Below, piece after piece: positions 52,787 through 60,616 of a DNA stretch of 64,000 nucleotides. A model generated the notes under the pieces. That model ran no database searches and was not told the origin of the DNA. It worked only from the letters and a program-made list of their open reading frames with translations. The translations under genes were made by a program, and so were the position numbers. The stretch lies in contig NZ_CP081294.1 in the NCBI RefSeq assembly GCF_019711315.1, positions 1,364,001-1,428,000 of the forward strand, written 5' to 3'. The stretch is from Qipengyuania gelatinilytica (lineage in GTDB: Bacteria > Pseudomonadota > Alphaproteobacteria > Sphingomonadales > Sphingomonadaceae). How positions within the stretch are numbered: position 1 is the first letter of the stretch; the number at the start of each line of letters is the position of its first letter.

Positions 52787-54334
52787 CTAGATGGTGATCC
52801 AGGACAGCTCGATCGTATCGCTGCCCGCAGTCTCCGTTACGCTCGAATCGATGCCGGCGTCCGACAGCAGGTTCGCGATGGTGGTCGCATCTTGCGCATT
52901 GCCGAGGACCATGACGGGCACGCCCGTACGCTCGGCGGCCCAGATAGCAAGTTCGAGACTTGCCTGCCCCGCCTCGCTCGGCTTGCCGTCCTCCATCGAG
53001 ATCCGCGGGAGTTGCAGCAGAGGCGGCCTGAGACTGGCAGTCCAGCCGGGAACCGAGCGTGTCACGCGGCTCTCGAGCTCGCGGTATCCCTGCAGGCTGA
53101 GCTGCGGCAGGGGCTTCGCGGTCGCCGCGATCCTGCGCGTTTCGCGGTCGAGCATGACGTCGTCCCGCGATACGCCCGCTGCCATGGCCATCCTGTCGAC
53201 CATGCCGGCAATCTGTCGCTCTGTAGCAGCGGCCTGTTCCGCAGCCCGCGCGCGCGCGAGTTCGGCCTGCTCGGCGGCACCCGGGTCGGCACCTACGCGG
53301 AACTGCTCGATGCTGACTGACACATCGTCGCCCAACCGCCTGCGCAGTGCGCGGGTGATGTCTTCATTGGCATCGGCATCGAATTCGGGGGTGAGCACGG
53401 TCGCCGTGATGCTCAGCGGTTTGCTGCCCCAGTCGATGGACTGTTCGCTGATGCGCGAACGATCCCCGAACTCCGCCTCGATCGTGTTCTTCACGATACG
53501 CTGTGCGTTTGCTTCCCATGCGATCTGACGCAGCGAGAGGCCGAGCGGTATCGCCAGGGCCACGAAAATGAAGAAGATCCCGACATTCTGGAACCAGCCC
53601 TGCCGGGTGGAGAGCGTGGTGCGGAACCCGTAGAGACGGGCCATGAGCGTGGCGGTGAGCGCGATCGTCAGGAAGTTGGTGAAGAAGAGGCCGAGAGCGC
53701 CGAAGAAGACCGTCCAGTTGAAGGTCGCAAGACCGAAACCGACCACCGCGAGCGGCGGCATCAAGGCGGTCGCGATCGCCACACCCACGATGCTTCCCTC
53801 GCGCCCGCGGATCATCGCGTAGGAGCCGGCTATCGAGGAAAACAGTGCGACGAGCAGGTCGAAGAGGTTGGGACGCGTGCGGGCCGCGATTTCTTCGGTC
53901 ACGGTCTGGAGCGGCGAGACAAGAACGATCAGTGCGGCGAACAGGACCGCGGCAATACTGCCCAGCGCCAGCGAGCGGGCAGAGATGCGCAGCCACTTCT
54001 GCTTGCCGGTCGCAAGGGCGAAACCGACCCCGAGAATCGGGCTCATCAGCGGCGAAAGCAGCATGGCCCCGATAACGACTGCGGGCGATGAGAGCAGCAG
54101 GCCGAGGATCGCGATGCCTGCCGACATCATGATCATCAGGATGTAACGCGGTGTTGCCGGGCACTCGAGTGCGATCTTGGCGACCACGGCTTTGTGATCG
54201 ACATCGCTGACGACCTTCTCGCGCCAATAGCGGCGCAGCGGCGCGATCGACCTGCCAAGCGGCGAATAGACCCAGCGCGGGGTGCTTTCGGCCTTTTCGT
54301 TGGTATCAGTTTCGGTTGCGGCAGATGCGTTCAT
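52787..54334 (-). CDS. DUF389 membrane protein (TIGR00341-like)
   Basis: A 515-residue protein with about six hydrophobic segments between residues ~60 and 270, containing the DUF389 hallmarks SSPAVVIGAMLLSPLMSPILGVG and GVAIATALMPPLAVVGFGLA, then a long soluble C-terminal half with a coiled-coil Ala/Arg/Glu stretch (residues ~365-385). Function of the family is not established. It starts 9 bases after the ftsK stop, so it is probably co-transcribed with ftsK. Confidence 0.9.
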   Translation of the reverse strand: MNASAATETDTNEKAESTPRWVYSPLGRSIAPLRRYWREKVVSDVDHKAVVAKIALECPATPRYILMIMMSAGIAILGLLLSSPAVVIGAMLLSPLMSPILGVGFALATGKQKWLRISARSLALGSIAAVLFAALIVLVSPLQTVTEEIAARTRPNLFDLLVALFSSIAGSYAMIRGREGSIVGVAIATALMPPLAVVGFGLATFNWTVFFGALGLFFTNFLTIALTATLMARLYGFRTTLSTRQGWFQNVGIFFIFVALAIPLGLSLRQIAWEANAQRIVKNTIEAEFGDRSRISEQSIDWGSKPLSITATVLTPEFDADANEDITRALRRRLGDDVSVSIEQFRVGADPGAAEQAELARARAAEQAAATERQIAGMVDRMAMAAGVSRDDVMLDRETRRIAATAKPLPQLSLQGYRELESRVTRSVPGWTASLRPPLLQLPRISMEDGKPSEAGQASLELAIWAAERTGVPVMVLGNAQDATTIANLLSDAGIDSSVTETAGSDTIELSWITI

Positions 54335-54343
54335 CGGTGCTCT

Positions 54344-56686
54344 TTAAATGGGATTTCCATCCTGGTCGCGGAAAATCTCGCGGCGACCGACGTGGTTGGC
54401 AGGCCCCACGAGACCTTCGCTTTCCATGCGCTCGATCCATTTGGCCGCGGTGTTGTAGCCCACGCCCATCTGGCGCTGGAGCCAGCTTCCGGAGGCCTTC
54501 TGGTTCTCGATCACGATCTGGCAGGCCTGGCGATATTTCCGTTCTTCGGGATTGTCCGAAGCGGTGAACTCGTCCTCGAAATTGAAGCCGCCGTCCTCGG
54601 GCTCTTCGGTCACGGCGTCGACATAATCGGGCTTGCCCTGCGCGCGCCAGTGATCGGCCACGCGTTCGACTTCGTCGTCGCCGACGAAGGGTCCATGGAC
54701 GCGCACCATCGCGCCGGTATTCGGCTTGTAGAGCATGTCGCCCTTGCCCAGCAGCTGTTCGGCGCCCTGCTCGCCAAGGATCGTGCGGCTGTCGATACGG
54801 CTCGTCACCTTGAAGCTGATGCGGGTCGGCAGGTTCGCCTTGATGACGCCGGTGATGACGTCGACCGAGGGGCGCTGCGTCGCCATGATGAGGTGGATGC
54901 CGGCGGCACGCGATTTCTGCGACAGCCGCTGGATCAGCACTTCGATTTCCTTGCCGACGGTGACCATAAGGTCGGCCAGCTCGTCGACGATCAGGACGAT
55001 CAGCGGCAGCGGTTCGTAATCGAGCTGCTCTTCTTCATACAGCTCCTCGCCGGTTTCGGGATCGAAGCCCGTCTGGACGCGGCGGCCGAGCGGCTTGCCC
55101 TTTTCCGCGGCCTTGCGGACCTTCTCGTTGAAGCCCGCGATATTGCGCGAATTCACGCTGCTCATCATGCGGTAGCGCTTCTCCATCTCCTCGACCGCCC
55201 ACTTCAATGCGCGGACCGACTTGGCCGGTTCGGTGACCACCGGCGAAAGGAGATGCGGGATATCGTCGTAGGTCTTGAGCTCGAGCACCTTGGGATCGAT
55301 CAGGATCAGGCGGCACTCGTCGGGCGTGAAGCGGTAGAGCAGCGATAGCAGGATCGCGTTGAGGCCGACCGACTTACCCGAACCCGTGGTACCCGCGACC
55401 AGCAGGTGGGGCATGGCGGCAAGATCGGCGATGATCGGCTCGCCTGCGATGTCCTTGCCGAGGATCATCGGCAGGCTGCCGCGATGATCGACGAAGGCGG
55501 CCGAAGTCGCGAGTTCCTTGTAGCTGACCATCTGTCGGTCGGCATTGGGCAGTTCGATACCGATCACGGTCTTTCCGGGAATCGGCGAGACGCGCGCGCT
55601 GATCGCGCTCATGTTGCGGGCGATGTCTTCGGCAAGACCGACGACGCGGCTAGCCTTGATCCCGGGGGCGGGCTCCAGCTCGTACATGGTAACGACCGGA
55701 CCGGCGCGTACTGCGGTAATCTCGCCCTTCACGTTGAAATCGTCGAGCACGTTTTCGAGCAGGCGCGCATTCCTCTCGAGCGCGATCTTGTCGAGCTTGG
55801 GCGCATTGGTTTCGGGCTGGTCGGTCAGCAGTTCGTGGCTCGGCAACTGGTAGCTGGCGAACATGTCGCGCTGCTTTGCCTTGGCCGGACGCGACTGTGC
55901 GGGAGCGGAAACCGGATCGGCAATCTCGGGCGCGCGGCGCGGTTCGCGCACCGTTGCATCCTCGTCCGCCTCGTCGTCTTCGGCGATCGCGGCCCGCTTG
56001 GCGCGCTTCTGCCTTTTCGGCGCGAGCGGAAGATCGATATCCGAGGTGTCGGGCCTGCGCCGAAGCTTTTCCGGCAAGGTGAAAAACTGCGCCCAGTCGA
56101 TCGCGAAGACCTTGGTCACCAGCGCCAATCCGCCGCCCAGGGCCAGGAGCCCCAGCCCTCCGATGATCCAACCTGAGAATTCGCCGCCAAAACGTGTCGC
56201 GACGGCATCGATGCCGCCCGCACCGAGCAGGCCGGCCAGCCCGCCAGCGCCCGCCGGGAATGGCCCCGGACTGTCTTCGAACAGGAGCGATATCACCGTG
56301 CCCAGCAGCAGCATGGCCAGCATGAGCAGGGCGAAGGGGCTCCACCACTTGCCCGGCGTTTCCTCCTCTTCGGGATCCTCGACCCCGGTCCACAACCGGC
56401 GCGCCGAAATCCAGAGCAGGGGCAGAAGCAGCAGCGCGGGCAGGCCGAAGACGAAATAGGCCCGCTCGGAAGCCCATGCGCCGCTCAGCCCCATCCAGTT
56501 GCCGATCTGCGAGCCGTCGGCCGCGGTCGACGGGCTGGGGTCGGTCTGAGTGTAGCTGACCAGCGCGAGCGCGAGGAACAGCAGCAGCGCGAAAAGTATC
56601 CCGCTGCCCGCCATATGCGTGGCGCGCCGCAAAGACCGGCGGAAAGCCGCCCGCCAATCGGGTTTGGCGCCTGCGCGCGTTGCCAT
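54344..56686 (-). CDS. ftsK: DNA translocase FtsK
   Basis: Septal DNA pump for chromosome segregation. It has 780 residues. Four N-terminal transmembrane segments, an acidic/basic linker (about 210-300), the ATPase motor with Walker A G-T-T-G-S-G-K-S near residue 430 and Walker B PLIVLIVDELADLM, and a C-terminal winged-helix gamma domain (QRQMGVGYNTAAKWIERMESEGLVGP) that reads KOPS sites. The linker is short compared with E. coli. Confidence 0.96.
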   Translation of the reverse strand: MATRAGAKPDWRAAFRRSLRRATHMAGSGILFALLLFLALALVSYTQTDPSPSTAADGSQIGNWMGLSGAWASERAYFVFGLPALLLLPLLWISARRLWTGVEDPEEEETPGKWWSPFALLMLAMLLLGTVISLLFEDSPGPFPAGAGGLAGLLGAGGIDAVATRFGGEFSGWIIGGLGLLALGGGLALVTKVFAIDWAQFFTLPEKLRRRPDTSDIDLPLAPKRQKRAKRAAIAEDDEADEDATVREPRRAPEIADPVSAPAQSRPAKAKQRDMFASYQLPSHELLTDQPETNAPKLDKIALERNARLLENVLDDFNVKGEITAVRAGPVVTMYELEPAPGIKASRVVGLAEDIARNMSAISARVSPIPGKTVIGIELPNADRQMVSYKELATSAAFVDHRGSLPMILGKDIAGEPIIADLAAMPHLLVAGTTGSGKSVGLNAILLSLLYRFTPDECRLILIDPKVLELKTYDDIPHLLSPVVTEPAKSVRALKWAVEEMEKRYRMMSSVNSRNIAGFNEKVRKAAEKGKPLGRRVQTGFDPETGEELYEEEQLDYEPLPLIVLIVDELADLMVTVGKEIEVLIQRLSQKSRAAGIHLIMATQRPSVDVITGVIKANLPTRISFKVTSRIDSRTILGEQGAEQLLGKGDMLYKPNTGAMVRVHGPFVGDDEVERVADHWRAQGKPDYVDAVTEEPEDGGFNFEDEFTASDNPEERKYRQACQIVIENQKASGSWLQRQMGVGYNTAAKWIERMESEGLVGPANHVGRREIFRDQDGNPI

Positions 56687-56743
56687 TCGTATTTCCCCTA
56701 ATCCGTCGAGAGCGCGCAGTATGAATCCTCGGAGAGTCCGAGG

Positions 56744-57271
56744 TCAAGGCATGTTCGTCGAGCCGAGTCCGTCGATAGCGCCCCAGCGCGGCCAGTCGAG
56801 TTCGAGAGCCCGCTGCGCATTCATGCCGCCCAATGCGATGACAGGCACTGGCGACTGCCGCGCCAACTCGTGAAATCCGTGCACACCGAGCGTTGCCGCC
56901 CCCGGGTGCGAGGCAGTCGGGAAGACCGGCGAGAGGAAGATACCGTCAGCTTGCGCGGCCACGGCCTTTTCGATCTCGGCGCTGTCATGGGCAGTGACAA
57001 GCTTCAGGCCCTTGCCCGATCGCTCGGGCGGTCCATAGCTGCCGTCCGCACCCCAATCCTCCTCGCCCGACAGGATGACCTTGTGGCCGCAGGATCGTGC
57101 GATTCCTGCCAGTTCGTCGAAACGCGCGCGCCGCTGCGCCGGCTCAAGGTGATAATGACGGAACACGAAACCCGAGCCGCGCGGCAGGGCGCGCAGGGTT
57201 TCTGCGAGCCCTGTATCATTGCGCGCATCGCTCAAGAACCAAAGCAGGGGGAGGGACTGGCGTGTCGTCAC
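56744..57271 (-). CDS. ThiE-like thiamine phosphate synthase family protein
   Basis: A 175-residue TIM-barrel protein of the ThiE/TenI family. LPLLWFLSDARND at the start, VILSGEEDW, then D-G-I-F-L-S-P-V-F-P-T-ASHPGA (phosphate loop region) and PVIALGGMNAQRA. It is shorter than usual ThiE (~210) and seems to miss part of the first barrel strands. Whether it makes thiamine phosphate or acts as a TenI-like paralogue is unclear. GTG 57271 is chosen; it overlaps the preferred start of the divergent yggS by 10 bases. Confidence 0.78.
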   Translation of the reverse strand: MTTRQSLPLLWFLSDARNDTGLAETLRALPRGSGFVFRHYHLEPAQRRARFDELAGIARSCGHKVILSGEEDWGADGSYGPPERSGKGLKLVTAHDSAEIEKAVAAQADGIFLSPVFPTASHPGAATLGVHGFHELARQSPVPVIALGGMNAQRALELDWPRWGAIDGLGSTNMP

Positions 57272-57960
57272 ATCTCGGCTATAGCGCGCCCAAGATGGAA
57301 AAGGCAGACACTCCTCTCGCACAGGTTCGCAGCAATATCGCGCTGGTTTGCAAACGCGCCCGGCGCGATCCCGGCGAGGTCACTCTCGTCGCGGTCAGCA
57401 AGCGCCACGAAGCCGCGGCGATCAAACCGCTCCTGCTCGAAGGTCATCGTCATTTCGGCGAGAACCGCGTCCAGGAAGCACAGGAAAAGTGGCCCGCACT
57501 GCGCGAGGCGCATCCCGGTGTGCAGCTGCATCTCGTCGGACAGCTGCAGTCGAACAAGGCCGAGGATGCCGCCGCGCTGTTCGACGTGATCCATTCGCTC
57601 GACCGGCCAAGCCTCGTGAAGGCGCTGGCAAAGGCCTTCGACAAGACCGGCAGGCAGGTGCCCTGCTTCGTGCAGGTCGATGTTGGCGACGAGCCGCAGA
57701 AGGGCGGCTGCCCGGTTGGCGAACTGTCCGCCCTGATCAAGGAGGCCCGCGACGCCGAGATCCCGCTGGCGGGCCTCATGTGCCTGCCGCCAGCCGAGAT
57801 CGAGCCCGCACCGTTCTTCGCTTTCCTCGACAAGCTCGCACGCGATCACGGGCTCGAAGGGCGCAGCATGGGCATGAGCGGCGACTACGAAACGGCCATC
57901 ATGCTCGGCGCGACGCATGTGCGTGTCGGCACCGCGCTGTTTGGCGAACGCCCTTCCTGA
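57262..57960 (+). CDS. YggS family pyridoxal-phosphate homeostasis protein
   Basis: A 232-residue PLP-binding protein without a fixed catalytic reaction, important for vitamin B6 balance. The PLP Lys is in TLVAVSKRHEA, followed by GENRVQEAQEKW, LHLVGQLQSNKA and SMGMSGDYETAIMLGATHVRVG. GTG 57262 has a strong GGGGGAGGG site upstream; ATG 57295 would give the more usual length of 221 but has no ribosome-binding site. Divergent from the ThiE-like gene. Confidence 0.93.
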   Translation: MSSHLGYSAPKMEKADTPLAQVRSNIALVCKRARRDPGEVTLVAVSKRHEAAAIKPLLLEGHRHFGENRVQEAQEKWPALREAHPGVQLHLVGQLQSNKAEDAAALFDVIHSLDRPSLVKALAKAFDKTGRQVPCFVQVDVGDEPQKGGCPVGELSALIKEARDAEIPLAGLMCLPPAEIEPAPFFAFLDKLARDHGLEGRSMGMSGDYETAIMLGATHVRVGTALFGERPS

Positions 57961-57973
57961 ACCGCCAGCCCCG

Positions 57974-58068
57974 CGCTCAAGCAGCGAAGCGGTAGCGCGG
58001 ACAAGACACGCTCAAGCAGCGAAGCGGTAGCGCGGACAAGACACGCTCAAGCAGCGAAGCGGTAGCGC
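57974..58068. repeat. Three tandem 35-base repeats
   Basis: The unit starts CGCTCAAGCAGCGAAGCGG and ends GCGGACAAGACA. Two exact 35-base copies (57974-58008, 58009-58043) are followed by a partial 25-base third (58044-58068) that runs into the terminator. Each unit contains CGCT...AGCG self-complementarity. It lies in the 165-base convergent gap between yggS and the TonB receptor. Confidence 0.9.
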
Positions 58069-58074
58069 AAAGAA

Positions 58075-58100
58075 AAAGGGGCGCCCGAAAGCGCCCCTTT
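58075..58100 (-). terminator. Bidirectional terminator between yggS and the TonB receptor
   Basis: A perfect 10-base stem, AAAGGGGCGC (58075-58084) with GCGCCCCTTT (58091-58100), loop CCGAAA. On the minus strand it is followed by a TTCTTT-type tract, so it best serves the receptor gene; the plus-strand tail is weaker. Confidence 0.85.
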
Positions 58101-58125
58101 CCCATTTCTCAGATGCTGCGTCCGA

Positions 58126-60531
58126 TCAGAATTCGAACGTCGCTTCGACACCGATCTGGCGACCCTTCGACAGCGGCGACAGCGTGCCGCCTGCCGGGAA
58201 GAAGCCGAACGGCTCGTTGATGCCATTGCTCAGCGGACCGCCGAAGGGCAGCTGCGTATCGCCACCGGCCTGGACCTGGTCGAGCAGGTTCTTTCCGTAG
58301 AGCGAGAAGCTGAGGCCTTCCATCGGGGTATCCCAGGTGATGTTGGCATCGAGGATCTGCGCTTCCTGGATGTAACCGAAGTTGTTGTCGGTATACGCGA
58401 ACTCGTCACGGAACTGGTAGTTCACGCGGGTCGTGATTGCGCTGTCACCCAGGTACAGCTCGTGGATCATGCCGACACCCCAGGTGATCGGGGGAACGCG
58501 CGGCAGCGACAGCGCGAGGTCGGCATCGTCGATCACGCCGTCACTCGAGATGTCGAAACGCACTTCGTCATAATCCGCGTCGATCACGCCGATATTGGCC
58601 GTGAACAGCAGCGAGTCGGTGACGCGCATGCGGCTTTCCGCCTCGAAACCGAGGATCGAGGCATCGGCCGTGTTCAGGATGAACTGCGAGACACCGGCGG
58701 TCGGGCTCGACTGGTTCACTTCGCGCTGCATGTCCGAAATGTCGGTCAGGTAGACTGCAGCATTCAGCGTGAAGGCACCATCGTCCGACTGGAACTTGCC
58801 GCCCAGCTCGTAATTGTCGACCTTCTCTTCGTCGAAGGAGAAGTTGCCGCCCGTTGCCGGGACCACGACGTTCTCGAACACGGTCGCGTTGGTGATGCGG
58901 AAGTTGTAGCCGCCCGAACGATAGCCGCGGGTCCAGTGTGCGTAGACCTGGCCCTTGTCGAATTCGTACTGAAGGCCGAGCTTCGGCGACCAGTTGGACC
59001 AGCTGTTGTCATCCGTGAAGCCGTTGTTTTCGGTCGGGATGAAGGGGTTGGTACCGCTGGTCGGGCAGGTGCCGTCGACCACCGAACATTCGGGACGCGG
59101 ACGGATGTAGGTGACGCCCGCATCCTTTTCTTCGCGGCTCCAGCGGAGGCCGGCGATGACCGAGAGGGCATCGGTGAGGTAGAACTGGCCGTTGGCGAAC
59201 GCGCCGAGGACCTGATGGTCCTGCGTACCGCCGCCGTAGAAGGTCAGCGGCGAAAGCGGCGGCAGGTCACGCACTTCGGTGTAGGCGATCGACTGGTCGA
59301 AGAAGAACCCGCCGACGGTCAGGTCGAAGCTATCACCCGAAACCGCGTAGCGCAGTTCGTTCGAGATCTGGTCCTGCTCGGTTTCGGTGCTCGAGTGGAA
59401 ACCGAAGAAGGGCGCGCTGTCGATATCGCCCAGCGTCGTCGCGCTATAGCTACGATAGCCGAAGATATTGGTCAGCGTACCCGGGCCGATGTCGACTTCT
59501 GCGGTAACCGAACCGGTCCAGATTTCGTTGTCGTAATTACCGGGCTCGTCGATCGCGAAATCGAAGGTGTCACGGCGGAAGATACCGCGGTTCTGGCCCG
59601 AAGGACCGTCACCTTCAGAGGTGAAGTAGTCGAGCTTGCCGCGGATCATCAGGCCGCCGAAACGCCCTTCGAGCGCGCCGCGCAGGATCTTCGTTTCCGC
59701 TTCGCCGTGATTCTCGCCATCGAACAGGTTGGTGAAGTAACCTTCGTCCTTGTTGTAATAGCCACCCAGCTTGAACAGCAGGGTGTCTTCGACGATCGGG
59801 CCCGAAATCACACCGCTGACGGTGTAGTTCGAACCGCCGCGGCCGCCATCGACCCAGGGGCCGTCGACCGAAGCGCGGAATTTGCCGCTGAATTCGTCGG
59901 TCGGGTTGCCGGTGTTCAGCAGTACTGCGCCGCCGGTCACGTTGCGGCCGAACAGCACGCCCTGCGGACCACGCAGGATTTCCACGCTGTCGAGGTCGAA
60001 CACGTCGAACACGACGCCGCCGTTGAAGCCGAGATAGACGCCATCGACGAAAACGCCGACGGTCGGGTCGATCGAGGGGATCGAGGAGTTGATGCCGAGA
60101 CCGCGGATCGAGAAGTTCGCCGTACCGCGGCTGGTGCCGACCTGGTCGAGCGAAACGTTCGGTGCCGAATAGGTCAGCGACTGGACGTCACGCACGTTGA
60201 GGGCATCGAGGCTTTCAGAATTGAACGCGGTCACGGCAAGCGGGATGTCCTGCACGTTTTCCGGGTTCTGCGTCTTGGTGCCGGTGACGATGATGGTGTT
60301 GAGCGAGTCGATACCGCGGGCCGGGGTCTGGTCCGCTGTATCATCTTCCTCCACAACCGTTACGGTTTCCTGGACAACCGTAACATCATCTTCCTCAACA
60401 ACCGTAACGGTTTCCTGCACAACCGTATCGGTGTCGTCATCCGAGTCCTGAGCCATTGCAACCTGGGGCAGCAGCGTGAAGCCGGCGCCGAGAAGTGCAA
60501 GCGTGCGCAATGATAGCGTAGTAGATCGCAT
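58126..60531 (-). CDS. TonB-dependent outer-membrane receptor with duplicated N-terminal segment
   Basis: An 801-residue receptor: signal peptide to about Ala27, an acidic/Val/Thr region, plug domain (NTIIVTGTKTQ ... LTYSAPNVSLDQVGTSRGTANFSIRGLG ... EILRGPQGVLFGRNVTGGAVLLNT) and a 22-strand barrel ending in ...QIGVEATFEF with terminal Phe. Residues 36-50 and 51-65 are a 15-residue tandem repeat around Q-E-T-V-T-V-V-E-E-D-D. Substrate is unknown; no adjacent sensor, hydrolase or transporter gives a hint. AAAGGAG precedes the ATG. Confidence 0.94.
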   Translation of the reverse strand: MRSTTLSLRTLALLGAGFTLLPQVAMAQDSDDDTDTVVQETVTVVEEDDVTVVQETVTVVEEDDTADQTPARGIDSLNTIIVTGTKTQNPENVQDIPLAVTAFNSESLDALNVRDVQSLTYSAPNVSLDQVGTSRGTANFSIRGLGINSSIPSIDPTVGVFVDGVYLGFNGGVVFDVFDLDSVEILRGPQGVLFGRNVTGGAVLLNTGNPTDEFSGKFRASVDGPWVDGGRGGSNYTVSGVISGPIVEDTLLFKLGGYYNKDEGYFTNLFDGENHGEAETKILRGALEGRFGGLMIRGKLDYFTSEGDGPSGQNRGIFRRDTFDFAIDEPGNYDNEIWTGSVTAEVDIGPGTLTNIFGYRSYSATTLGDIDSAPFFGFHSSTETEQDQISNELRYAVSGDSFDLTVGGFFFDQSIAYTEVRDLPPLSPLTFYGGGTQDHQVLGAFANGQFYLTDALSVIAGLRWSREEKDAGVTYIRPRPECSVVDGTCPTSGTNPFIPTENNGFTDDNSWSNWSPKLGLQYEFDKGQVYAHWTRGYRSGGYNFRITNATVFENVVVPATGGNFSFDEEKVDNYELGGKFQSDDGAFTLNAAVYLTDISDMQREVNQSSPTAGVSQFILNTADASILGFEAESRMRVTDSLLFTANIGVIDADYDEVRFDISSDGVIDDADLALSLPRVPPITWGVGMIHELYLGDSAITTRVNYQFRDEFAYTDNNFGYIQEAQILDANITWDTPMEGLSFSLYGKNLLDQVQAGGDTQLPFGGPLSNGINEPFGFFPAGGTLSPLSKGRQIGVEATFEF
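60337..60426 (-). repeat. Two 45-base direct repeats inside the TonB receptor gene
   Basis: Codons 36-50 and 51-65 encode nearly the same 15 residues, differing only at the last one (V or T). The DNA copies differ at several third positions, so the duplication is not brand new and the protein sequence seems to be kept. Confidence 0.85.
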
Positions 60532-60616
60532 GAGGGGTCCTCTCCTTTGGAAATCTCTCGCAAGAATCAGTGGCTGATTTGCAACCTAACTGCAACAATC
60601 AAACCACGAACGGCAG

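Noticed and set aside
57974-58068. CRISPR array
   Set aside because: Repeats are directly adjacent with no spacers, only two and a half copies, and no cas genes are present.
58462-60513. 683-codon open frame antisense to the TonB receptor
   Set aside because: Shadow frame; the receptor has signal peptide, plug and terminal Phe on the other strand.
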